Shown here: piece after piece, positions 49,401 to 61,400 of the stretch | Layout of the letters: every line of letters begins with the position of its first letter | Position numbering within the stretch: position 1 is the first letter of the stretch | NCBI RefSeq assembly: GCF_910592395.1 | Contig: NC_088326.1 | Span: 4,285,001 to 4,349,000 of the forward strand | Length of the DNA: 64,000 nucleotides | Reading direction: 5' to 3' | From: Lineus longissimus | Lineage: Eukaryota > Nemertea > Pilidiophora > Heteronemertea > Lineidae | Program-made: the position numbers and the translations under genes | The notes under the pieces: model-generated | What the model was told of the DNA's origin: nothing | What the model saw: the letters and a program-made list of their open reading frames with translations, nothing else | Database searches by the model: none

Positions 49401-52400
49401 TTGTCTGCAGTAAATTTTCGCTAGTTTGTTAGTCATCGACGAAAATATTCTATCACAAAATGTATGGGTCATTTAAAAAAACCCCAGAAAACTCAGAAAA
49501 TTTTAACATCCAAATAAATGAAAACAATTTTCATGCAAAAATGCTGTCCTTGGAACAGCCCTTAGTTGCAAAATATTGGTTATTTGTCTAATTTTAGAAA
49601 AATTCAAAGTTCTCCGGAAACTGAGGCTTACTAGATATTTCCATTTCTGTTGTCTTAACTAAGCCCCTTTATTGAAGGGCAAAAAAATCCTCCAAAAAGA
49701 AATGTATCATCCCAGGAAAACTTTGCTGCAGCCAAATTGTCGTGTTTCACAGTAGTTCAACAGCTCTTTTACACAGTAGTGGCTGGTAGGTCTCAAAGTG
49801 GACAGGGCTAGCGTGGTGAGGGGCAGGATTTGATCTGTGACCCTCGTGTGGAAACGTCAGTGTCCCTTCTCTTCACTGCCAAAGACACAGCAAGGGGTCG
49901 AAATCCAAAACGGGCTTAGCTTTTGAATTTGTGACAACATTTCGGGGGCAGGGTAAAATGCTATTTTTCATAATAAGTAAGGTGCTTTCTTCATTTTAAA
50001 TAAAATTTCTCGCAAAATATTTGCTCCTAAAGCTGATATACTGTACTGTACATACTGTGATTAGTAACCAGAAAATCCGGTCAACTGTGCTTAACTCAAA
50101 CAAAATTTTAGTTGATAATTTGAATCCTAGGTGGCAGCATTGAAAGGAGCAGCTTTGGCCACCTGTGAGCCAGTTGGTGAACTAAAAAACCTAGTGCTGT
50201 ATGGGACATTCTTGTGATGAAAGTCAGTATATCCATTGCACGTGAACCTTTTTTTGGGGAACTTTTTTATTATTTGATCTGATCACCTAATTCATCATAT
50301 CATGATAAAAGCATTTTCACTCTGCCCCTGCGATGTTGACACAAAATACAGCTTTCTGGATTTGGCCCATGGCCTACAAGGGACTTGATGACAGGACCAA
50401 GAGAATTAAAGCTGAAATGCATGCATGAAACATACAGTGGCCAAGAAAAGGGAGCGCCTCTGTCCTCATCAATGAACTTGGTGATTTTGCAGTCAAGCGA
50501 TAGCAGTTGCTAAGGGTCTAATCATGTTTCAGGTGCAGTTGGTCTTTGATGTTTTCCAACTTTGGAAAAGTTGGAGAACACTTGTTTAAAACATGGGTCT
50601 TGTCCAAGCTGGGGGACTTGTTTGGTAGAAAACAAGTCCCCCAGCACTTGTTTTCCAACGGCTTGGGGTTTTATGCATGCAAGTCAGCTTTAATGAGAGT
50701 AAGTAGAAATACTCAATACAAAATGGCACATGATTTGAACACCCATTCATCTCCACACTGAGGTCGCACCCAGTACAAAATAGTCCCTACCTGCCTGATG
50801 GCACTGATTGCGAGACCAGCCTAAATAATGGGACAAATAAAACAGTTTAAAACACACCGTTGAGAAAACGGGGTGCGGCACGAAGAGTTTGAACAACACA
50901 TCGAGAGTTTGAACAACACAATTAGATACGACACGAGAAATTACAAATGACTTCCGGATATCAGGGATGGATATCCGGGAGACATCCGGGATGGATATCC
51001 GGGGACATCAGGGTTGGATATCCGGGGACATCAGGGATGGCTATCCAGGAGACATCAGGGATGGATATTCGGGAGACATCAGGGTTGGATATCCGGGACA
51101 TCAGGGATGGCTATCCGGGAACATCAGGGATGAATATCCGGGAGACATCAGGGAAGGATATTCGGGAGACATCAGCAATGGATATTTGGGAGACATCAGC
51201 GATGAATATCCGGGAGACATCTGGGATGGATATCCGGGAGACATCTGGGATGGATATCCGGGAGACATCAGGGATGGATATCCGGAAGACATCTAGATGG
51301 ATATCCGGGAGACATCTGGGATGGATATTCGGGAGATATCAGGGATGGATATCCAAAAGAGATCTCAGGTGGATATTCGGGAGGGAGACATCTGGGATAG
51401 ATATCCTGCTGACCCAGGGCTTACACAACTTGTGTATCATTCAAATCATTTCAATCGGATATCCAATGTCTGACAGATATCCTAGTCGGAGATTGTTCCC
51501 AAAGATATCTCGCAGAACAGATGTCCAAGATTTCAATCTCCACCTCTGCCAGAACTTCGGTACCGAATTGTCAATTTCATATATCTTGCATGGACTATAT
51601 AGACCATGCAAGATAATAATCATAGTCTTACACTATTTACAATATCATACTTGACACCCTAGAGGCCCCCCCCCAACAAAAAATTGCATTGCCTTGGTGA
51701 ATGTGTGCAGATAGCTTGGAGAGTACCAGTAGAATCTGGAAGGGGCAAGATGAAGATGGATACTGTCCTGTAAGAACACAACATTGAGGCTACTGACATG
51801 CCTGTGCCTCGATTATAGATACTACAGGGTGTATCTGAGAAAAGCACACAGAAACGTAGAACACCCCTTCACACTCACTATGAAACAGTTGCCATACGCC
51901 TGTCATTCGAAAAAGATTACAACTCCCATCAAATAACTGACCAACCCTGTGAAAAATATCCCCATCTACCTGAAAGGATATATACATCCCAAACTGCTTT
52001 GAAAAAGAACAATACATGAATACTTGAAATGATAACCACACTCCCATGGAAACATTCTCAAACCACCAGTGGAATAATAGTTGCAAAAGTGATGCATCTA
52101 TAATGCTGCCAAAACTCACCAAAGTCAATGATCCCAATTAACAGCAGAGTTCTCCACTATGCTTTTTGTTCAGGCGCAGCCCCGGACAGAATCATTTTTT
52201 CTACTTGAGCACCCAGACAGATTCATAGAGTTTGTAATAGTTTCACTGTTAGAGCGCGCTGACTGATTTTTCTGCCAACTTTGACAAAACTGAAATGAAT
52301 TCTCAATTGTATCAAAATCGGGCTAAAACATCCGACCAAAAAGATTTGTAGTGGAGAACACTGTAGAGTAGCTTTTCAACACCCCCCAACCTTGTCTACC

Positions 52401-55400
52401 TGTGGAACTCTCATAACACCAGTCAGCCTCAACCATATGAAACATTTCAAATCAAATGTCAAAATATCTAGTGACCATATCCCTCTTCACACATTCAGCC
52501 AAGTTCAAATTTTTCATTCCGATTCCTTCGTTCCTCGAATGAAAATCAAACGCATGCTACACCTAGTCAATTGAGTTGGGTTACTCACCAAAGGGGTACA
52601 CCAGGTCAGATGGAGAAAATTCTAATCAAAAAGTGCAACAAGTTGTATAAAAGTAACTGAACTAAAGTTTAGAATACACAAATTAAGCATAGTATAGATG
52701 ACCCAAGCCAGACTGAGCATTGGGGAAAATAGTGGGTTTAAAGCTAAACTAACATTAGTTTGACATTTACCGCCACCACAGGGCAAAATTAGAATCATCT
52801 GAATACACAAAGTTTGGATAGAACTACCCAAGATGATCTCAGTTTACAGGAGGTGGGACAGAACCACACTAGAAAATATCTCAGATTAAGTAGCAGGGTG
52901 TAATTCAAGACATTTGCAGATGATTTCAGGGAAAGGAGTATTCAGGTAGGGTCCTATGCAGATAATTCTGGAGAAGGGAGTAATTTGGGACCTTTGCAGA
53001 TAATTATTAAGAAGGGAGTAATTCAAGACCTTTGTAGATAATTCAGGAGCACAGAGTGATTCAAGACCTTTGCAGATAATTCAGGCGGTAGTAATTCAAG
53101 ACCTTTTGCAGATAATTCAGGAGCACAGAGTAATTCAAGAGCTTTGCAGATAATTCAGGAGCACAGAGTAATTCAAGACCTTCACAGATAATTCAGGAGC
53201 ACAGAGTAATTCAAGACCTTTGCAGATAATTCAGGAGCACAGAGTAATTCAAGACCTTTGCAGATAATTCAGGAGCACAGAGTAATTCAAGACCTTTGCA
53301 GATAATTCATGAGGTAGTAATTCAAGACCTATGCAGACGAAGATATGATTGATTCACGACCTTTGCCTGTAGATAATTTGGAAAAAGGGAGTATTCAGGT
53401 CCTTTGCATACTCAGGAGCAAGGGGAGTTCTAACAAAGTGAGGAGGGCGAGGGGGGAGTGCATTCTATGGTTACAACAACTTCATGCTAATTCTCAAACG
53501 AAACACTCAGGCAGGGAGTAATTCAAACAGTCCTTTGCAGATAATTTAGGAGAAGGGAGTAATTTAGGACCTTAGCATATACAATGGAACCTCCCATAGC
53601 AGACACCCCTCTATTAAGGACACCCTCTCTATAAAGGACACTGCAGTTGGTCCCAAACTGGTCGTGTCCAATGCATTTGACCGCAGGACACCTCTCAATA
53701 AAGGACAGCATTTGTCAGACTCGAGGATGTCCTTATTAGAGGGGTTCTACAGTAACTCAGGAGCAAGGGTACAACAGGCTGACAGAGTGAGGGGGGGTGC
53801 ATTCGAAGGTGACTACAATTACATGCTTGATCCCGAAAGCAACACTCTACTAACCTAACTGTCCAGATTCGGTGGTCTTTCCGTCAATCACTTTCAAACC
53901 TGGAAATACATTTACTCGCCAATTAAAAATAAGATACTGTAAACCGGAAAATTTCCACGTGCGTTTTAATTTCACGATCAGCCAATCCCCGAAAAAGAAA
54001 TGCGGCGAAAAACAAACATTAACTCAATTTCTGTAACAGTGTTCTCAAAATGCTAAATTAAAATCACACCAAAGATGCAATTTCACAGATAGTCGCGAAT
54101 ATTTCATTATTAGACATTTTTCCAAACTGCCAAATAATTCGGCATGAAATTTTGGCGGTTCACTGCTCTTGTCCAACATCTTAACATATTAAACCAAACT
54201 ATTGTTACTATCTGTGCTTGCACGGCCAAGAAGTATCTCACCCAACCCCTCCTTCAAGGCTGCATGACCAATACCACCTACAAAGCTGGTCATCCACAAC
54301 CACAGATCAAACAAATAAATTCATACTTCACATCGCCAACATTTTTATTCCATCTAATTTTTGTGAGAGTTTTTTTTTATCCCATACTGTCAAAACATCT
54401 TTCACAAAAAACCCAAAAAAGTCATCTTTATTATACAGCCTGTAAAAGTTGAACTGCTCTCCTGTGATGGAGACTCTGGGAAGATCAGCACAGTTCAGCT
54501 TTATATCAATTCAACAGTCAGAACAGATACCAATCAATAAGGTTCCAGTTATTTGGTAGCGCTCCAAGTGTCAAGTTCAACAATAGGCTCTTAGATGGTG
54601 CTGGATGGCCATGGCAGAAATCCGTAAACCCTCAAGTTGTTTGGACTTGGCGACTTGGCAGATTTCCGGTTTCTCACAGTCCTCAATAACGCCATCTAAC
54701 AGCCAATTTTCAAATTATGACCATGGAGTCCTAGCAGACAACCAGAACTGAACAACATGCAGAGAATGTGCCTGGGTTCACCACAGTGCCACCTAGTGGC
54801 GATTCCTTGGCGTACAGGGGAAATGGCACACTTTTAGATTTGACCTTGACCTTCAACATCATATGGCGGGACTAAAATAAAATGACAGGGACATGCAAGG
54901 ATAGATAGAGCACCCCAGAGAAAACAGACAATCGATTATGGTCACGTCCTTTGTTATTCGGGTGGACAAGTCCACATTTTAATGCCGCCAGTGTATAGCC
55001 GATAAAAATCACGCTGAAGTGGTTGTATAGCTGATCAATGGACTCCTCCCCATGGGTGTATAGCTGATCAATGGGCTCCTACCCATGGGTGTATAGCTGA
55101 TCAATGGACTCCTCCCCATGGGTGTATAGCTGATCAATGGACTCCTCCCCATGGGTGTATAGCTGATCAATGGACTCCTCCCCATGGATGTATAGCTGAT
55201 CAATGGGCTCCTCCACATGGGTGTATAGCTGATCAATGAACTCCTCCCCATGGGTGTATAGCTGATCAGTGGGCTCCTCCCCATGGTTGTATAGCTGATC
55301 AATTGACTCCTTCCCATGATTGTATAGCGGGATCAATGGACTCCTTCCCATGGTTGTATAGCTGATCAATGGACTCCTTTACATGGTTGTATAGCATGGT

Positions 55401-58400
55401 ATGCTTGTTCACTGTGCATACCGTCAGAGCTGTTAGTCTTATGCATGAAAATATGGCAAAACAGATAAAAAAATATGACAAAAATACCGGAAAGAAAGCA
55501 AGAAGGAAAGCGAGAAAGAGATCAACCTCCAGACAGCGCAAGTTGACCAGGAACCCCATCTATGTCTAATCTGGCAAAACGTGTTTTAAACCTGAATAGT
55601 ATGACAGCTTATTACTGACTTTTTTGGCATAATCATAAGATCAACTTGATGTCCCATGTCATTTAAATGTGTTTAGGAAGATAATTGGCCATTTCAACCT
55701 CCAGAGAACTCTTCAGGAGAGTCAAAACAAACAAAAACAAAAAAAGGTTTGGGGTGATTTTAACCCCTCTTATCAAGGCACTGCCTACTTCGAGCATACA
55801 CCATTAGTGGAACCTCCCTTAGTGGACACCGCTGTATTCAGGACACCCACTCTATAAAGGACACTAGTTTTGGTACCAAATTGTTTGTTTTCATTCAATT
55901 CGACCTCTATTATCAGGAAGTGATACCTCGCTAATCAGGACACCTCTCTATTAAGGACAGTACTTGTCAGTCCAAGGGTGTCCTCAATAGAGATTTTCTA
56001 CCATATTTTAGGTAATTGAGAGCCCAGTTGAGAATCAATCTGAATACACCTGATCAACTTGCGCTGGGTCAGAGCACAGGGGTTACTACAACCGTACCTA
56101 ATATTGCACTAGAGTCCTTACCGCCCTCAAGCAGACCGGATTTCTTCAAGATCATGTGACCTATTAGCTTGGTGCCATCACCAGACGGTTGCCAGGTAAC
56201 GGGATGCTGAAAGAGAGAGATACTCAGTTTATTTTAAGAACTTTCGAAAACAGAACATAAATAGTGACCAAGTTGTATGAACTGGTATATCCATTAACCC
56301 TTATAGCCCCAAGAAGATGCTTTTTTGCCATAATAGTCAATGTTTTAGCCAATAATATCTTACTTATAGAAATGACGGTAAGTTTTAGCAGGTTGGAAAA
56401 TATTTTCGTTGCAAACTTCATGTTACCAAATGAATTTCGTATCCATCAAATTTGACAACTTGAGATTATGACGATATCACACAGTTGCCAAATCAAAATC
56501 AGATATTATTACGAGTAAATTCACCAAATGTCACAAGTGTTTTTACCAAGAAAATGAACGCACTACCACATTTTTGATACTCTAAATGGTTTGAAAATTT
56601 GTGTCTAAAACTTAAGGATACTATGTGCAGAAAATATGTGGCCATGATTTGGTCAACTAGGTCAAGGTCACTACAGTAGTGTTCAACAACAAATAACCCT
56701 CACCTTGGCAGACCAGGTCAAGGTCACACACTTTTAAAAGTAAGAACGTAAAATACACAACAGCATTCTGGTTTTGATGAAAGCTGAACTGGCTGAAATA
56801 CACATTACTTTGGTAATTTTTCTCGAATGTACAATTAAGCATCCACTGCTTTCACCATCCTTATCTTCTAGAGACTCGCCCACGCATGTCAAGTGTGACT
56901 ACAGTGATTAAATAGAGGCAATAAAGTATTGTCATTAGGAAGGCCCTTTTGGACTAAGATCCAATGCCTTGACCCTGTCAACGAAGTAGGCCACGTGTGG
57001 ATAACGTCATGGATTATGTCAGTACACTTTGTTACTGCTTTGCCATGGATGGCGTTATGGATTAGGTCACTACACTTTGGTACTGCTATAACATCTTGAA
57101 TAATGTAGATAACATCATGAATTACATCATTACACTTTGGTGCTGCTATAACGTCATGGATAATGCAGATAATGTCATGAATTACATCATTACACTTTGG
57201 TGCTGCTATAACGTCATGGATAATGTAGATAACGTCATGAATTACATTATTACACTTTGGTGCTGCTATAACGTCATGGATAATGTAGATAACGTCATGA
57301 ATTACATCATTACACTTTGGTGTTGCTATAACGTCATGGATAATGTAGTTAACATCATGAATTGCATCATTACACTTTGGTACTGTTATAACATCATGGA
57401 TAATGTAGATAACGTCATGGATTACATCGCTACTCTTCAGTACTGCTATAACGTTTTGGATAACGTCATGGATTATGTCGCTACTCTTCAGTACTGCTAT
57501 AACGTCATGGATAACGTCATGGATTACGTCACTGTACTTTGGAACAGCAAAGTGTGTCATAGGGGGGGTCAATGGCACAAATTTTACGTAAAAAAGTACT
57601 AATTTTTTCTGTGATGACATCATTTCCGCATCCAGGTGGCTGGTGGTGTAATTCTTAGCATACCCTACACTAGCAAACATTTAGCAAAGGCATTTTGGAG
57701 TGTGGAGTTTCCTCAGTTCAGCTTCAACAAAAACATGATGCATTCAATAACACGAAAGTACACATAAATACACATTACAACGAATAAAAGCAAAAATGCT
57801 AAATTCATGAGAATCAACTGAAAATAAAATGGCCTCTCATTCAGAACACTGTAAATCCAGATTTCTTCCAGGGGGCAGGGTAGAGGCTCCTGATTACCTA
57901 CAGGGGGCAGAGCAGTGGATGAGGTCAATCCATGCACGGACTATACCCCTGGACAATTTGCCCCCAAGGCTATTTGTCCCTGGATAATTTGTCCCCATGG
58001 AATTTTGATGTAGATGGCTCTCAAGGAAGATAAAAAGTCCTTGGGGTGAACTTTCCAGGGACAAAATGTCCATGTGGTGAACTGTCCGGACAAAAATCAT
58101 CCGAGGACAATCATCCGGGGACAAATCATCCAGGAATAAATCGTCTGCAGTGGAGAAAAATTATCCAGGGAAAAATTGTCCGGGGACAAATCATCTAGGG
58201 ACAAATCGTCCGTAGACGTATAGTTATGGGAAGAATTTTCCTTGAGTCAAGGGCTGTATCTTTCACCACTGTAAATCAATACGGATGACCCGAAAGTTAA
58301 AAATCAACCATCCAGCACAGAAATTCTGGAACTTTGAAGAAAAAAAAATTCACATCAAAAGTATTTACTAGAAAGCTTCTGTCAAATCTTGTATCAATCA

Positions 58401-61400
58401 GAAATAACGCTGTTTTTTTAAAAATCTCCACCCTCCTAGTGGGTAAACAAAAAATACACAAAGCGCTGTTAATAACCAAATACACAAACACAGAAAATGG
58501 AAATAATATTTGACCAAGTAAACATGTGTCATACAGCATTAGCATGAGCTATCATGTGTAACGTGTGGCCTGTATAGCATGTAGCATGAGCTATCATGTG
58601 TAACGTGTGACCTGTATAGCATGTAGCATGAGCTATCATGTGTAATGTGTGACCTGTATAGCATGTAGCATGAGCTATCATGTGTAACGTGTGACCTGTA
58701 TAGCATGTAGCATGAGCTATCATGTTTTACATGTGACCTGTACAATATGCTGTATATACTAGCATGCATAACATGTCACTTGTATAATATGTAGCACATC
58801 CTAAAATGATTAACATGTGACATGTATAACACATGTAGCATATGCTAACATGCATAACATGTAACATGTATAACGCATGTTGCACATGCTAAAATGCAAA
58901 ATATTTGACCTGTATAACTCATGAATGATATTATGCGACCTGTATGACACATGTAGCATATGCTATCAAAATGCATAACTTGTGACCTGTATAACACATG
59001 TATGGACACATGTACGAACACATGTACGAACACATGTGTGATATTATGCAACCTGTATAACACGTACACATGTACATAATATGTGAATGGTTTAACACAT
59101 GTTCCGGTAGTGAGCTATTTTGAAATAATGGCAGAAAACCACTAAATTTTATCTGGTTAAAGTTCATGTCGACATGGTGTGAAGAAAATTTGTCAAAATT
59201 TGTAATTTTCAACAAAAACGAGTACATGTTATCAAACAGAGTCATCTCGCATGGAAACCATCACCTCATTTTCAAAACGGATTTTAACGCCATCTATACC
59301 AAGTTTGCTTAAGCGAAAGATAGAAAATCATGGACATATCATGCAGAGAAATAAACAACAACCAGAAAACCCAGAGAAAAAGTCTAGCAGAAGGGGAGCG
59401 CCACCTTTATGGCAGACATGAAAACAACACAACCACGGCACCATGTTTACTATCACCATGACGACTGGGGAACTAGAAATCTACAAAGGAAGCAAGAGGC
59501 GTACAATGTCCGACACCGGACCACCGACAAGAAGGCGTTTCATTTGAGAGTGTGAGCAGAGAGGATTCAACGCCGTCATAGAGCATGGATGTTTGGGAGG
59601 TTTAAAGAGGTCAAACAACACTTTAGAGGTCGAACGACACTTTAGAGGTCAAATGACAATTTAGAGGTCAAATGACCATTTTGAGGTCAAATGACAAATT
59701 TTAGAGCAGACGGCACATTTTGGGTCAAGCCATAGATATTTTGTGGTCGAAATGCAATTGGAGGTCAATGATAAAGTAAGATAAGTTTTTGACAAACGAA
59801 ATAAACCCCAAGTTGTCAAAATCGAATTCGAATGAATTAGAGAAGCAGGTAATTTGGTAGGAGATACTTCATCATAGTTGTTCTAGATCCAACTACAACT
59901 TTTTATCAGACTTCTTGGACTTGAAAATGCCATTTTGGGCCTATGGGGTCATCATTTGAATCTGTATCTCAGTAATCTGGATAAATCCATAAATTAAACT
60001 CATTTATGAGGGAAAGCCATCTTATCTTATAATGTAGCATATGTTTGGGAAACAGGATACACGGGGAAAATGGTTTAAGGATAAAATTGCCAATTATCAT
60101 TAAGCAAATAAATCTTCAGAAAATTGTTAGAAACATATTTCTAGTCTACGGAAATTTTGTACCTCTAAAAAAATGTTTGGTAAATACCCACTTCAGATGA
60201 CTAGTAAGGAATGATCTACACCCGTGGACCTCGACAACCGGTTTCATGTCAGTTAATTTCAGATCTTTAAATGTTATTCTTGCATAAAACTAAGGACTGA
60301 GGGAGCACAACAAAATTATTAAGAAGCCAAAAAATGAACACACTCTTGGTAATAAAGTTTTTTGAGCCTTTGAAACAGGTCTAGTTTTTTGGCCAAGACA
60401 AATACAGTCCAAGTCACAATTGACATACCTTAATTTGCGTCATTGGTGCGTCAGTAGCGCACCGCCAAGCGCGTGTACATACACGCGAAACATAGTGAGA
60501 TAAGCGTGTCACAGGTGCAACATTGGCTCGCAACTCGCGTGTATGTTGTGTGTAACTGACGCCAAGCAGGAAGGATGTCAATTGTGACTTGGACTGTATG
60601 CACCCTACAGAGGTTATTCAGCAGAACAAAAAACCCTTAACGATTTTGTGGAATCTTAAAAACCGTTACCAAAATATCTCTATTGGGTGCATACTCATGT
60701 TGGCCAAATAATTGACAAAGGTTTTATTAGAGCTCAAAAATGTTTATTTCTATGAGTGCACTGTTTATGTGGAGAAGAGGGTAAAACAAATGACACCATG
60801 TGCTGGAATCTTATAAAGAGGAACCTCCCTTAGCGGACACCTCTCTATCAAGACACCCTCTCTATTATGGACACTTTTTTGGTCCCAAAGTGGTTGATTC
60901 CATTCCATTTGACCTCTCTAATCAGGACACCTCTCTATTAAGGACAGCACTTGTCAGTCCCGAGGTTGTCCTTGTTCTACACGTTCTACTGTATCATTTT
61001 GGCATCAACTGATACAAATCTTACTAGGAGATGGTGAAATGGTCTTGTTTGTCTTTCTACAGGGTTCAGGGGATCCAGGGAGAAAGGAACTGCGATCATT
61101 TTTTGGGCTTCATAATAATTTTGACATGAGCCTGACACGTTGAATTTCCAAGTGACCAAGAAATGAAATTGTCATTTCCGGTCATCACAACTTTTTGGTA
61201 TAATAATCACAACGTTCCATTTCGTGAAAGTTTCTAAAATCACATCAGGCCTTGTAATGAAAGTAACATATTAATACGGTCTTCACTAAAAATGTGAAAA
61301 TATCAGGATGCACTTCCCCTTTAACTCATTTTACCAAGTATAGATTTGATCCATACTTGATTTTACCAAGGTGGATTTTGAGCACAAGGTGTCAAACTCT

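Noticed and set aside
50947-51654. 235-codon plus-strand frame and its overlapping partners
   Set aside because: By-product of the 24-bp minisatellite (8-codon period).
56889-57680. Long open frames on both strands (up to 263 codons)
   Set aside because: They are produced by a 60-bp tandem repeat whose period is a multiple of 3; composition is purely repetitive and neither has start or splice context.
58081-58215. Possible array with regularly spaced short motifs as regulatory cluster
   Set aside because: Copies are too irregular and no known binding motif fits; treated as degenerate simple repeat.
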